A DNA stretch of 64,000 nucleotides from Prauserella shujinwangii (GCF_003001955.1 NZ_PVNH01000001.1:496001-560000); one strand, 5' to 3'; numbered from the stretch's first letter, positions 34,905-44,074 are shown. A program made the numbers and translations. The notes: generated by a model not told the origin, from the letters alone.

Positions 34905-36983
34905 GTGACCGACGATCTCTCGTTTCTCCGCAAGCAGGCCAGGACACAGCGCTTCACCCTGGGCGCGCCGAAGGAGTTCCGCGTCGCACCGGACGGTACG
35001 CGGCTGCTGTTCCTGCGCGCCGAGTCGGGCGCCGACCGGCGGAACAGCCTGTGGTCGCTCGACCTGCGCACCGGCGCCGAGTCGAAGGTGGTGGACGCCG
35101 CCGAGCTGCTGCCCGGCGAGGAGGAGCTGCCCCCGGAGGAGCGGGCGCGCCGCGAGCGGGCACGCGAGACGTCGGGCGGGGTCGTCTCCTACGCCACCGA
35201 CCGCGACCTCACGGTGGCCGCGTTCCCGCTGTCCGGCAAGCTGTACACCGCCGACCTCAGGGACGGGCGGGTCGGGCTGCTCGTGGACGGTGCCGTGATC
35301 GACCCCCGGCCGAACCCGACCGGAACGCACGTCGCCTACGTCGCCGACCGGACCCTGCGGGTCGTGGAGCTGGCGACCGGCGCCGACCGCGCGCTCGCCG
35401 ACGAGGGCGGGGACGACATCGCGTGGGGCCTCGCCGAGTTCATCGCCGCCGAGGAACTCGGCAGGGCCCGCGGCTACTGGTGGGCCCCGGACGGGCGGTC
35501 GCTGCTGGTCGAGCGCAGCGACCGGTCCGGGGTGCCGCGCTGGAGCATCGCCGATCCGGCGCATCCGGAAGCCCCGGTGAACACGGTGGCCTACCCGGCG
35601 GCGGGCACCACCAACGTCGCGGTGTCGCTGTCGTTCCTCGGCCTCGACGGCGGCCGGGTCGACGTGCGGCAGGGTGACTGGGAGTACCTGGTCGCGGTGC
35701 ACTGGTCGGCAGGCGGCCCGCCGCTGATCGCCGTGCAGCCCCGCGACCAGCGCAGGCTGGAGATCCACGCCGTCGACCCCGCCGACGGCACCACCAGCCT
35801 GCTGCACGCCGACACCGACCCGGACTGGGTGGAGATCGTGCGCGGCGTGCCCGCCTGGACCTCCGACGGCAGGCTGGTCCGGGTGTCCGCCGTGGACGAC
35901 ACCTACCGGCTGTTCGTGGACGGCGAGCCCGTCACCGGGCCGGGACTGCAGGTGCGCTCGGTGCTCGACGTGGGCGCCGAGGTGCTGTTCAGCGCGTCGG
36001 AGGACGACCCGACGCAGATCCACGTCTACCGTACCGAGGGCGGCTCGGCCCGCCGTTTGTCCACAGTGGATGGTGTGCACGTCGGTTCCGGAACCGCCGA
36101 GGTCACCGTGCTCTCGTCGTGGAGCCTGCGACACAGCGGCCCCGAGGTCGCGGTACTGCGCGACGGCGACCCGGTCGCCAAGGTGACATCGGTCACGGTG
36201 GACCCGGGCATCGAGCCGAACCTGACCTGGCTCACCGTGGGTGAGCGCGGGCTGCGCGCGGCGCTGTTGCTGCCGACCGGGCACCGGCCCGGCAGCGGGA
36301 AGCTGCCCGTGCTGCTCGACCCGTACGGCGGCCCGCACGCCCAGCGGGTGTTGCAGAGCCGCAACGCGTTCCTCACCCCGCAGTGGCTGGCCGACCAGGG
36401 TTTCGCGGTGCTGGTCGCCGACGGCCGCGGCACCCCGGGGCGGGGACCGGCGTGGGAGAAGGAGATCGCGGGCAGGCTCGCGGAGGTGACGCTGGCCGAC
36501 CAGGTCGAGGCGCTGCACGCCGTCGCCGCCGAGCACCCGGACCTCGACCTGTCCAGGGTGGCCATACGCGGCTGGTCCTACGGTGGGTACCTCGCGGCGC
36601 TGGCGGTGCTGCGCAGGCCCGACGTGTTCCACGCGGCGGTCGCCGGGGCGCCGGTGACCGACTGGTCGCTGTACGACACCCACTACACCGAGCGCTACCT
36701 CGGGCACCCGGCGGACGCGGCCGGGGCCTACGAGCGCAACTCGCTGCTCGCCGACGCGCCCTCCCTGCGCCGCGCGTTGCTTCTCGTGCACGGCCTCGCC
36801 GACGACAACGTGTTCGTCGCCCACGCGCTGCGGCTGTCGTCGGCGCTGCTGGCCGCGGGACGGGCGCACACCTTCCTGCCGCTCGCGGGGGCGACGCACA
36901 TGACCCCGCAGGCGGAGGAGGTGGCCGAGAACCTGATGCGGCTGCAGGTCGACTGGATCAAGCGAGAGCTGGAGGTTTCATGA
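34905..36983 (+). CDS. S9 family prolyl oligopeptidase / dipeptidyl peptidase IV-like
   Basis: A 692-aa peptidase. The N-terminal ~430 residues form a DPP IV-type beta-propeller (WAPDGRSLLVERSD, IAWGLAEFIAAEELGR). The alpha/beta-hydrolase domain has the nucleophile in RGWSYGGYLAALAVL, the acid in HGLADDNVFVAHAL and the His in GATHMTPQ. The EFIAAEE-type motif binds the substrate N-terminus in DPP IV relatives. There is no signal peptide, so it is probably cytosolic. GTG 34905 was chosen over ATG 34866. The stop overlaps the next gene by 4 bp. Confidence 0.9.
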   Translation: MTDDLSFLRKQARTQRFTLGAPKEFRVAPDGTRLLFLRAESGADRRNSLWSLDLRTGAESKVVDAAELLPGEEELPPEERARRERARETSGGVVSYATDRDLTVAAFPLSGKLYTADLRDGRVGLLVDGAVIDPRPNPTGTHVAYVADRTLRVVELATGADRALADEGGDDIAWGLAEFIAAEELGRARGYWWAPDGRSLLVERSDRSGVPRWSIADPAHPEAPVNTVAYPAAGTTNVAVSLSFLGLDGGRVDVRQGDWEYLVAVHWSAGGPPLIAVQPRDQRRLEIHAVDPADGTTSLLHADTDPDWVEIVRGVPAWTSDGRLVRVSAVDDTYRLFVDGEPVTGPGLQVRSVLDVGAEVLFSASEDDPTQIHVYRTEGGSARRLSTVDGVHVGSGTAEVTVLSSWSLRHSGPEVAVLRDGDPVAKVTSVTVDPGIEPNLTWLTVGERGLRAALLLPTGHRPGSGKLPVLLDPYGGPHAQRVLQSRNAFLTPQWLADQGFAVLVADGRGTPGRGPAWEKEIAGRLAEVTLADQVEALHAVAAEHPDLDLSRVAIRGWSYGGYLAALAVLRRPDVFHAAVAGAPVTDWSLYDTHYTERYLGHPADAAGAYERNSLLADAPSLRRALLLVHGLADDNVFVAHALRLSSALLAAGRAHTFLPLAGATHMTPQAEEVAENLMRLQVDWIKRELEVS

Positions 36984-37930
36984 CACGCTGGGGCATCACG
37001 ATCCCGCTGACCGGGGTGCCGCTGACCGCGCACCGCGAGCTGGTCGAGCGGTTGCCCGACCTGGGCTACACGGATGCGTGGTCGGCCGAGACGGCGGGCC
37101 CCGACGCGTTCTCCCCGCTGGTGCTGGCCTCGCAGTGGGCGCCGTCGCTGCGGCTGGGCACCGCCATCGTGCCGATCTACACGCGCGGTCCCGGCCTGCT
37201 CGCGATGAGCGCGGCCACCGTCGCCGAATGCGCTCCCGGCCGGTTCGTGTTCGGCATCGGCACGTCCTCGCCGGTGATCGTGGAGAGCTGGAACGGTGGC
37301 GCGTTCACCGAGCCGTTCCAGCGCAGCCGCGACACGCTCCGCTTCTTGCGCGCCGCTCTGGCGGGGGAGAAGGTCACCGAGGAGTACAGCACGTTCTCGG
37401 TGAGCAAGTTCCGGCTGGAGCGGCCGCCCGAGCCGGCGCCGCCGCTGATGCTGGCCGCGCTGCGGCCGGGGATGCTCCGCCTCGCGGCCCGGGAGGCCGA
37501 CGGTGCCATCACGAACTGGCTCTCGCCGGAGGACGTGCGCACCGTCCGCGCGGAGCTGGGCGACGGGCCGGAGCTGGTGGCACGCATCTTCGTGTGTCCC
37601 ACCGAGGACGCCGACGCGGCACGTGGCCTCGGCCGGATGCTCATCAGCAGCTACCTCACGGTGCCGGTCTACCGCGCCTTCCACGAGTGGCTGGGCCGGG
37701 GCGACGTGCTGGCGCCGATGCACGAGGCGTGGGCCGCCGGAGACCGCAAGCGGGCCAACGAGCTGATCCCCGACGAGGTGGTGGACGAGCTCGTGGTGCA
37801 CGGCAGCCCCGAGGCGTGCCGGGAGCGGGTCCAGGCCTATGTCGACAACGGTCTGGACACGCCGGTGATCGCGCTGCTGCCGAACGGCGGCGACCCGGCC
37901 GAGCAGGTGACGGCACTGGCCCCGCGCTGA
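36980..37930 (+). CDS. LLM-class F420-dependent oxidoreductase
   Basis: A 316-aa luciferase-like TIM-barrel protein: WGITIPLTGVPLTAHRELVE, SLRLGTAIVPIYTRGP, GRFVFGIGTSSPVIVESWNG and PLMLAALRPGMLRLAAREAD. Pseudonocardiaceae use coenzyme F420, and this subfamily is usually F420-dependent; the substrate is unknown. The ATG has a GGAGG RBS and overlaps the peptidase stop. Transcription ends at the strong hairpin 37941-37993. Confidence 0.85.
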   Translation: MTRWGITIPLTGVPLTAHRELVERLPDLGYTDAWSAETAGPDAFSPLVLASQWAPSLRLGTAIVPIYTRGPGLLAMSAATVAECAPGRFVFGIGTSSPVIVESWNGGAFTEPFQRSRDTLRFLRAALAGEKVTEEYSTFSVSKFRLERPPEPAPPLMLAALRPGMLRLAAREADGAITNWLSPEDVRTVRAELGDGPELVARIFVCPTEDADAARGLGRMLISSYLTVPVYRAFHEWLGRGDVLAPMHEAWAAGDRKRANELIPDEVVDELVVHGSPEACRERVQAYVDNGLDTPVIALLPNGGDPAEQVTALAPR

Positions 37931-37940
37931 CCCCGCGCCT

Positions 37941-37993
37941 GTCCTGAGTGGCTCGTTACTGACGGAGTTCGTCAGTAACGAGCCACTCAGGAC
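37941..37993. terminator. 24-bp perfect hairpin between convergent genes
   Basis: Arms starting GTCCTGAGTGGCTCGTTACT are perfectly complementary over 24 bp around the loop GAGTT. It ends both the plus-strand oxidoreductase and the minus-strand AHSA1 gene. The length and perfection suggest a recurrent genomic hairpin family. Confidence 0.85.
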
Positions 37994-37999
37994 GGTCAC

Positions 38000-38482
38000 T
38001 CACCCGGCGAGCAGCTCGTCGAGCTGTTCGTAGCCCTCGCGGATGCCGTGCTCCATGCCGCTGGCGAGCGCGGCGTCGCGGCCCTCCCGCGTCTCGAAGA
38101 CGCTGACGACGTCCAGGCGGGTACGCCCGCCGAGGTCGGTGAGCGTCAACGTCTCCAGGCAGACACCGTCGGGGAAGCCCTCGTAGGTGAACGTCTGGAC
38201 CAGCCGGCTCGGCTCCCGCAGCTCGTGGAACGAGCCGTAGAAGCGGTGTTCGGTGCCGTTCTCCTCGGTGTGCGTGTAGCGGTAGGCGCCGCCGGTCCGG
38301 GCCTCCCAGCGGTCGATGCGCATCGTGAGGCCGCGCGGGCCGAGCCACCGCCGCACCAGCTCGGGGTCGGTGTGGGCGCGGAACACCGCGTCGACGGGGG
38401 CGTCGAACTCGCGCGTGATGTGGATGGTCGGCAGGTCCTTGTCCGCCGTGACGGCCGTCTCCGGGTACGTGGTCGTGGTCAT
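38000..38482 (-). CDS. SRPBCC/AHSA1-like protein
   Basis: A 160-aa START-like (SRPBCC) protein of the Activator-of-Hsp90-ATPase-1-like family: ITREFDAPVDAVFRAHTDPE, RRWLGPRGLTMRIDRWEART, TFTYEGFPDGVCLETLTLTD and ASGMEHGIREGYEQLDELLA. Such proteins bind small hydrophobic ligands and are usually encoded with an ArsR-type repressor. Here only a stub of that repressor remains directly upstream, overlapping this start by 4 bp. A good AGGAAAGAG RBS precedes the ATG. Confidence 0.85.
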   Translation of the reverse strand: MTTTTYPETAVTADKDLPTIHITREFDAPVDAVFRAHTDPELVRRWLGPRGLTMRIDRWEARTGGAYRYTHTEENGTEHRFYGSFHELREPSRLVQTFTYEGFPDGVCLETLTLTDLGGRTRLDVVSVFETREGRDAALASGMEHGIREGYEQLDELLAG

Positions 38483-38634
38483 GAGCTCTTCCTTTCCTGG
38501 TCGTCCTGGTCCGTTGTGCTGTCGTCCATCGCGACGAGCACCGCGTCGAGGCGCCGGTAGCGCTCCTCCGCCTGCCGCCGGTACCTCTCGATCCACGTCG
38601 TCATCCGATCGAACCCCTTCGTCTCGAGGGTCAC
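38479..38634 (-). pseudogene. C-terminal remnant of an ArsR-type repressor (51 codons)
   Basis: A short frame with LETKGFDRMTTWIERYRRQ followed by AEERYRRLDAVL, which looks like the C-terminal helices of ArsR regulators that pair with AHSA1 proteins. The winged-helix part is missing: only ~55 bases separate it from the operator/promoter DNA, so about 80 codons appear deleted. The ATGA overlap with the AHSA1 gene is preserved. It could instead be a genuine 41- or 51-aa protein. The call rests on position and composition. Confidence 0.45.
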
Positions 38635-38688
38635 CGCCGTGCGACGAGGGCCGGGAGGACCCGGCCCGGTCGGCCGCTCCGGCCTTAT

Positions 38689-38749
38689 TCAACCTGACGG
38701 TTTAATGAAATCTAGGGCGAGGGGCGGCTGTTGTCAACCTATGGGTTGA
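38689..38749. promoter_or_regulatory. Twin ArsR-like operators between AHSA1 and glyoxalase genes
   Basis: Two copies of the palindrome TCAACC-N4-GGTTGA: a perfect one at 38734-38749 and one with a single mismatch at 38689-38704, centres 45 bases apart. They flank the likely promoter (AT-rich TTTAATGAAATCTAG). This is the type of site bound by ArsR-family repressors, though the local repressor seems lost. Confidence 0.6.
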
Positions 38750-38787
38750 ATACAAGGGTGTCGCGGGTGCCCGCTAGGGTCCGCGGC

Positions 38788-39183
38788 ATGATCGGTTCAC
38801 CGCTGTCGGGCATCGGCCGCGTCGTGCTCCTCGTCGAGGACCAGGACGCGGCGCTGGCCTTCTACCGCGACGTCCTGGGCTTCACCGTGCTGCACGACTC
38901 GACCGAGGACGGTTACCGCTACCTGCATCTCGGTGTGCCGGGGCAGGACGGGGCCGGGCTGTGGCTGATGCCCGCGGGCGGCGAGGACGAGCTGCGGCTC
39001 GTCGGCAGGCAGGCGGGCGGCCAGCCGTTCCTCGTGCTCTACACGGACGACCTCGGTTCCGTCGCCGCGCGGCTGCGCGAGCACGGGGTGCGCGTGTGGG
39101 CGGAGCGCGACGACCCGGGCAGCCGCTCCCTGCACTGTGCCGACCTGTACGGCAATGTGCTCGTGGTCGCCCAGCTGACGTAG
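38788..39183 (+). CDS. Glyoxalase/VOC-fold protein
   Basis: A 131-aa VOC superfamily protein: IGRVVLLVEDQDAALAFYRD, VLGFTVLHDSTEDGYRYLHL, and a C-terminal RSLHCADLYGNVLVVAQ with the typical metal-ligand Glu position replaced by Val/Val-Ala. It may bind antibiotics or small metabolites or act as a lyase; not decidable. ATG 38788 was chosen because the longer frame upstream covers the promoter and operators. It is divergent from AHSA1 and may share the twin operators. Confidence 0.8.
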   Translation: MIGSPLSGIGRVVLLVEDQDAALAFYRDVLGFTVLHDSTEDGYRYLHLGVPGQDGAGLWLMPAGGEDELRLVGRQAGGQPFLVLYTDDLGSVAARLREHGVRVWAERDDPGSRSLHCADLYGNVLVVAQLT

Positions 39184-39187
39184 CGGC

Positions 39188-39562
39188 TCAGCCCGGCAGC
39201 AGGTGGCCCACGGTGATTCCGGCCGCGGCGGCCGCGAACCCCGCCACCACCGTGACCAGCACGTTGGCCACCGCGAAGCGGCGTGCCCGCTCGGTGAGGA
39301 GCCGGACGGTCTCGTAGCCGAACGTGGAGAACGTGGTGAGCGCACCACACAGGCCGGTGCCGAGCAGCGCGTGCACGGCCTCCGGCTGCGTGCCGCGCAA
39401 CGCCCACCCGGCGAGCACCCCCAGCAGGGCGGAGCCGACGACGTTGACCGTCAGCGTGCCCCACGGGAACACCGAGTCGTGGACGCGCTGGACCCGCCGG
39501 TCGACCAGGTACCGCAGCACGGCCCCGGCCGCGCCGCCGAGCATGACCAGGACCGCCGTCAC
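39188..39562 (-). CDS. crcB: Fluoride ion channel CrcB/Fluc (second subunit)
   Basis: A 124-aa four-TM Fluc channel subunit: GGAAGAVLRYLVDRRVQ, FPWGTLTVNVVGSALLGVLA with the conserved Asn, and GLCGALTTFSTFGYETVRLL with the TTFSTF pore motif. Two adjacent crcB genes usually encode a heterodimer that exports fluoride. The start is a GTG. The fluoride riboswitch often seen before crcB was not recognised here. Confidence 0.92.
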   Translation of the reverse strand: MTAVLVMLGGAAGAVLRYLVDRRVQRVHDSVFPWGTLTVNVVGSALLGVLAGWALRGTQPEAVHALLGTGLCGALTTFSTFGYETVRLLTERARRFAVANVLVTVVAGFAAAAAGITVGHLLPG

Positions 39563-39678
39563 GGCTCGCGCCCGGCGTCGCGGGCTCGCCGCACCTCGTC
39601 GTGGGGCGGGCGGTGCCGCCCCGGGTGGCCCCCGCGGAGGTGGACGGTGCGCCGCGGGGGACGGCCGGACGGTCGCAT
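39559..39678 (-). CDS. Possible 39-aa coupling ORF between the crcB genes
   Basis: An Arg/His-rich frame (MRPSGRPPRRTVHLRGGHPG...) that starts in the TGATG of the first crcB stop and ends in the GTGA of the second crcB start. It has no hydrophobic segment and no recognised family. It may be translated only as a coupling leader, or simply be open by chance in GC-rich DNA. Confidence 0.2.
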   Translation of the reverse strand: MRPSGRPPRRTVHLRGGHPGRHRPPHDEVRRARDAGREP

Positions 39679-40088
39679 CAGGTGCCTCCCGGGTCCCGGC
39701 GCAGCAGCGCCCTGGCTCCGGCCATCCCGAGCACCACGGCGGCGAGCGACGCGAGCACCGAGCCCACCGCGTAGGCCGCCGCCACGGCGGGTCGCCCGGC
39801 GAGCACGGAGCCGACGGTGTCCAGCACGTAGGTGGAGAAGGTGGTGAACCCACCGAGCACCCCGATGCCCAGGAACGGCCGCAGCAGCCGGTGCGGCCGC
39901 GCGGTCTGGGTGATCCCCACCATCAGCGCCCCGATCAGCAGGCACCCGGCGACGTTCGCGAGCAGCGTCGACACCGCGAACCCGCCGCCGGGGTGGGGCA
40001 GGGCCACGGAGATTCCGTACCGCGCCAGGCTGCCCAGGGCACCACCTGCGGCGACGACCGCCAGCACCTCCCACCGAGCACGCGCCAT
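39678..40088 (-). CDS. crcB: Fluoride ion channel CrcB/Fluc (first subunit)
   Basis: A 136-aa four-TM Fluc subunit: GGALGSLARYGISVALPH, LLANVAGCLLIGALMVGI, and GVLGGFTTFSTYVLDTVGSV with the TTFSTY pore motif. It precedes the second crcB by ~115 bases in the same direction, as in many actinobacteria. The start lies 68 bases from the divergent aconitase gene, so the promoters share that gap. Confidence 0.92.
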   Translation of the reverse strand: MARARWEVLAVVAAGGALGSLARYGISVALPHPGGGFAVSTLLANVAGCLLIGALMVGITQTARPHRLLRPFLGIGVLGGFTTFSTYVLDTVGSVLAGRPAVAAAYAVGSVLASLAAVVLGMAGARALLRRDPGGT

Positions 40089-40156
40089 GGCACCGCAACC
40101 TACCCCGGCGGCGTCCCGGATGATTGGCGCGCCGCCCGAGCGGGTAGGGCTGGGCC

Positions 40157-42106
40157 ATGACGCGGACGGTGACGGAACGTCTCATCGCCGACCACCTGGT
40201 GAGCGGCGAACCTGCCCCGGGCAACGAGATCGCCCTGAGGATCGACCAGACCCTCACCCAGGACGCCACCGGCACCCTGGTGATGCAGGAGCTCGAGTCG
40301 ATGGACCTCGACCGGGCGCGCACCGAGATCAGCGTGCAGTACGTCGACCACAACCTGCTGCAGTCGGACGAGAAGAATGCCGAGGACCACGAGTTTCTCC
40401 GGACCGCCTCCCGGCGGTACGGGCTGTGGTTCTCCAAGCCCGGCAACGGGGTGTCGCACCCGACGCACATGCAGCGGTTCGGCGTGCCCGGCAAGACCAT
40501 GGTCGGGTCCGACTCGCACACGTGTGCCGCCGGTTCCCTCGGCATGCTCGCGATCGGGGTCGGCGGGCTGGAGGCGGCCATGGCGATCGCGGGCCACCCG
40601 CTCTACCTGCGCATGCCGGAGGTGTGGGGCGTCCGGCTGACAGGGGAGCTGCCGCCGTGGGTGTCGGCGAAGGACGTCGTGCTGGAGATGCTGCGCAGGC
40701 ACGGCGTGAAAGGCGGGCTGAACCGCGTCATCGAGTACCACGGGCCCGGGCTGGACTCGCTGTCCGCGATGGACCGGCACGTCGTCGCCAACATGGGCGC
40801 GGAGCTCGGCGCCACCACCACGGTGTTCCCCGCGGACGAGGCCGTGCGGCGGTTCCTGCGCGCGGAGGACCGCGAGGACGACTTCGTCGAGGTGTTACCC
40901 GGGCCCGACGCGAGCTACGACGTCACCGACGAAATCGATCTGTCCACACTGGAACCGCTGATCGCGAAGCCGTCCTCGCCGGGCAACGTGGTTCCCGTCC
41001 GCGAGGTCGCGGGCACCGACGTGGCGCAGGTGGTCATCGGGTCGTCGGCCAACCCGGGGCTGCGGGACTACGCCGTCGCCGCGCACATGGTGCGGGGCAG
41101 GCAGACCGACGGTTCCGTGAGTTTCGACGTCAACCCGTCGTCGCGGGAGATCTTCGCCGACCTGACGAAGACGGGCGCCACGTTCGACCTCATCTCCGCG
41201 GGCGCGCGCATCCACCAGGCCGGCTGCATGGGCTGCATCGGCATGGGACAGGCGCCCGCGGTGGGGCAGAACTCGCTGCGCACGTTCCCGCGCAACTTCC
41301 CGGGCCGCTCCGGCACCAGGGAGGACTCGGTGTGGCTGTGCTCGCCGGAGACGGCCGCCGCGGCCGCGCTGACCGGTGTGATCACCGACCCGAGGGAGCT
41401 CGCCGACAGGCTGGGGCTGGACCCGGACGGATTCACCCTGCCCGAACGGGCTTCGGTGAACACGGACATGCTGGTGCCGCCGCCGGAACCGGAGCAGGCG
41501 CGGCAGGAGGAGGTGGTCAAGGGTCCGAACATCTCCTCGCTGCCGGATTTCCCGCCGCTGCCCGACCGGCTGGAGGCGCCGGTGCTGCTCAAGGTGCCCG
41601 ACGACGTGTCCACCGACGAGATCTCCCCCGCGGGGGCGCGGGCGCTGCCGTACCGGTCGAACATCCCGATGCTGGCGGAGTTCACCTTCACCCAGATCGA
41701 CGAGGCCTACCCGGAACGCGCGCGGAAGGTCGCCGACACGGGGCATTTCGTCGTCGGCGGCGACAACTACGGCCAGGGTTCGTCGCGGGAACACGCCGCG
41801 ATCGCGCCCCGGCACCTGGGGCTGAAGGCCGTGCTCGCCAAGTCGTTCGCCCGGATCCACTGGCAGAACCTCGCCAACTTCGGGATCCTCGCGCTCGAAT
41901 TCGCCGACCCCGGTGACTACGACCGGATCGAGCAGGGCGACACGCTGCGGCTCACCGGGCTGCGCGAGGGGCTGCCGGGCGGGCCCGACCTGGTGGTGCG
42001 CAACGTGTCCAAGGACGAGGACTACCGGATGCGGCACCGGCTGTCGGAGCGTCAGATCGAGGCCGTGCTCGCGGGTGGCCGGATCCCGTTGCTCGCGCGT
42101 TCGTGA
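40157..42106 (+). CDS. Aconitate hydratase (short, mitochondrial-type)
   Basis: A 649-aa iron-sulfur enzyme interconverting citrate and isocitrate. [4Fe-4S] ligands are in GSDSHTCAAGS (Cys ~123) and GCMGCIGMG. The swivel domain has DDVSTDEISPAGARALPYR and GGDNYGQGSSREHAAIAPRH. It is shorter than the ~900-aa AcnA typical of actinobacteria and resembles the mitochondrial/isopropylmalate-isomerase-like class, so it may be an additional aconitase or act on a related substrate. Its last 55 bases overlap the convergent glxA-type gene. Confidence 0.88.
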   Translation: MTRTVTERLIADHLVSGEPAPGNEIALRIDQTLTQDATGTLVMQELESMDLDRARTEISVQYVDHNLLQSDEKNAEDHEFLRTASRRYGLWFSKPGNGVSHPTHMQRFGVPGKTMVGSDSHTCAAGSLGMLAIGVGGLEAAMAIAGHPLYLRMPEVWGVRLTGELPPWVSAKDVVLEMLRRHGVKGGLNRVIEYHGPGLDSLSAMDRHVVANMGAELGATTTVFPADEAVRRFLRAEDREDDFVEVLPGPDASYDVTDEIDLSTLEPLIAKPSSPGNVVPVREVAGTDVAQVVIGSSANPGLRDYAVAAHMVRGRQTDGSVSFDVNPSSREIFADLTKTGATFDLISAGARIHQAGCMGCIGMGQAPAVGQNSLRTFPRNFPGRSGTREDSVWLCSPETAAAAALTGVITDPRELADRLGLDPDGFTLPERASVNTDMLVPPPEPEQARQEEVVKGPNISSLPDFPPLPDRLEAPVLLKVPDDVSTDEISPAGARALPYRSNIPMLAEFTFTQIDEAYPERARKVADTGHFVVGGDNYGQGSSREHAAIAPRHLGLKAVLAKSFARIHWQNLANFGILALEFADPGDYDRIEQGDTLRLTGLREGLPGGPDLVVRNVSKDEDYRMRHRLSERQIEAVLAGGRIPLLARS

Positions 42107-43056
42107 CGGTGGTGCGCCTGCCGCCAGGCCGACGGCGAGGCGTCGTAGTGGTCGAGGAACGCCTGGCGCAGTGCCTCCGCCGAGCCGAACCCGCAGCGCC
42201 GCGCGACGGCGGACAGGGGTAGCGCGGTCGAGGTGAGCAGGCGGGCGGCGGCCTCGGTGCGCACCGCCCGGACGTAGCGGCCGGGCGAGGTCCCGAGGTG
42301 CTCCCGGAACAGCCGGGTGAGCTGGCGCTCGCTGATCCTGGCTCGTGCGGCGAGGGCGGGGGTGCCGAGGTCGCCCGCCGGATGGGCGGCGATGTGGCCG
42401 GCCAGATCGCGGACCGCCGGATGCTCCGGTGGAGGCGTGGCGAGGAACATGCTGACCTGCGCCTGGTTGCCGGGCCGCTGCAGGTACGTCACGAGGTGGC
42501 GGGCGGCCTCCCTGGCGAGGGACGGCCCGTGGTCGTCCTCGACCAGGGCCAGCGTCAGGTCGAGGGCGCTGGTGACACCCGCCGACGTGTAGACGTGGCC
42601 GTCGCGGACGAACAGCGGCGCCGGGTCGACCGTCACGGCCGGGTAGCGGGTGGCCAGGCGGCCGGCCCACCGCCAGTGTGTGGTGGCCCGGCGCCCGTCG
42701 AGCAGATGCGCCGCGGCGAGGACGGTCGCGCCCGTGCACACGGACGCGACGCGGCGCGAGCGGGCGGCGAGCCTGCGTACGTGCGTGACGAGGCGGACGT
42801 CGGCGGCGGCGTCCTCGTGCCCGAGACCGCCCGCGACGAGCAGCGTGTCGAGTGGCCCGCGGATCCGGTCGAGGCGTTCCTGGGCGAGCACGGTGAGCCC
42901 GGACGAGCAGCGCACCGGGCCGCCGTCGATCGTGGCGAGCCGCAGGTCGTAGGCGGGGGTGGCGCCGAGCCGGTTGGCGGCGTCGAGGACGTCGGACGGG
43001 CACGCGAGGTCGAGCAGCTCGGCGCGGTCGTACCCGACGAGGACGACACGGCGCAT
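42052..43056 (-). CDS. GlxA-family AraC-type transcriptional regulator
   Basis: A 334-aa regulator. Residues ~1-190 are a DJ-1/PfpI-like amidotransferase fold (RVVLVGYDRAELLDLACPSD, RVASVCTGATVLAAAHLLDG). Residues ~220-315 are an AraC HTH (LAARARISERQLTRLFREHL, VARRCGFGSAEALRQAFLDH). ATG 43056 was chosen; the longer open frame lacks support. It is divergent from the DJ-1 family enzyme at 43155 and probably regulates it. Its 3' end overlaps aconitase by 55 bases. Confidence 0.88.
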   Translation of the reverse strand: MRRVVLVGYDRAELLDLACPSDVLDAANRLGATPAYDLRLATIDGGPVRCSSGLTVLAQERLDRIRGPLDTLLVAGGLGHEDAAADVRLVTHVRRLAARSRRVASVCTGATVLAAAHLLDGRRATTHWRWAGRLATRYPAVTVDPAPLFVRDGHVYTSAGVTSALDLTLALVEDDHGPSLAREAARHLVTYLQRPGNQAQVSMFLATPPPEHPAVRDLAGHIAAHPAGDLGTPALAARARISERQLTRLFREHLGTSPGRYVRAVRTEAAARLLTSTALPLSAVARRCGFGSAEALRQAFLDHYDASPSAWRQAHHRHERASNGIRPPASTASI

Positions 43057-43154
43057 GGGGTGACGGTAGCGGAGCGCCGGTCCGGAAGACAGGGATCCCA
43101 GGAATCCGGCCATCGCGCCCCACGGGGCCGCGCCGCCGCGCCATCGTGGCCGGC

Positions 43155-43853
43155 ATGACGAAGACGATCGCGTTCGTGCTGTATCCCGGACTCACGCCGC
43201 TCGACCTGGTCGGCCCGCTGCAGGCGCTCACGGTGCTCTCGCAGTTGCGGCCGGGCTTCGCGACCATGGTGGTGGGACAGACCCTGGATCCGGTGGCCAC
43301 CGACACACCGCTGCGCGTGGCCGCCGACCGCTCGTTCGAGGAGGTTCCGGAACCGGACGTGCTGCTCGTGCCCGGCGGGCTGGTGCCGACGATCCGCGCG
43401 CTCACCGACCAGCGGCTGCTGGACTACCTGCGGCATGCGGGTGGCCGGGCCGAACAGGTGACGTCGGTGTGCACCGGCTCGCTGCTGCTCGGCGCGGCGG
43501 GGCTCCTCGAAGGCCGCCAGGCCACGACGCACTGGGCCTTCCTCGACGCGCTCGCCGCGTTCGGCGCCACCCCACGGCGGAGGCGCTGGGCCGCCGACGG
43601 CAACGTGATCACCGCGGCGGGTGTCTCGGCGGGCCTCGACATGGCGCTGCATCTGATCACCCGGCTCGCCGACGAGGACGCCGCGCGGCAGGTGCAGTTC
43701 GCCATCGAGTACGACCCGGAGCCACCGCTCGGCGGGCTCAGCTGGCCGGACGCCCCCAGGTCGCTGTGGGACCCGCTCCGCGAGGAGACGCTCCGCCAGG
43801 GCCTTGCCGATGCCCCCGACCTGCGGGAACGCCTGCTCAGCGCCATGAGGTGA
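43155..43853 (+). CDS. DJ-1/PfpI family protein (isonitrile hydratase-like)
   Basis: A 232-aa DJ-1 superfamily protein: FVLYPGLTPLDLVGPLQALT, VLLVPGGLVPTIRALTD, the nucleophile-elbow Cys in TSVCTGSLLLGAAGLLEGRQ, and ATTHWAFLDALAAFG. This subfamily includes isonitrile hydratases and other cyclic-amide or isonitrile enzymes. The divergent GlxA-type regulator suggests small-molecule control. ATG 43155 was preferred over GTG 43146. Confidence 0.82.
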   Translation: MTKTIAFVLYPGLTPLDLVGPLQALTVLSQLRPGFATMVVGQTLDPVATDTPLRVAADRSFEEVPEPDVLLVPGGLVPTIRALTDQRLLDYLRHAGGRAEQVTSVCTGSLLLGAAGLLEGRQATTHWAFLDALAAFGATPRRRRWAADGNVITAAGVSAGLDMALHLITRLADEDAARQVQFAIEYDPEPPLGGLSWPDAPRSLWDPLREETLRQGLADAPDLRERLLSAMR

Positions 43854-43920
43854 CCTCCCTGCACGGCCGCGTGCGGGGCACGGTACGCTACGGAACATCA
43901 CCTTCCACGAAGGTGATGGC

Positions 43921-43994
<74 letters not shown>

Positions 43995-44074
43995 CGGTCA
44001 CGACAGAGGCCCTGACCAGCGTTTTTGCGCCGGTCAGGGCCTCTCGCTGTTCACATATGTTGCGGGGTGAGTGA

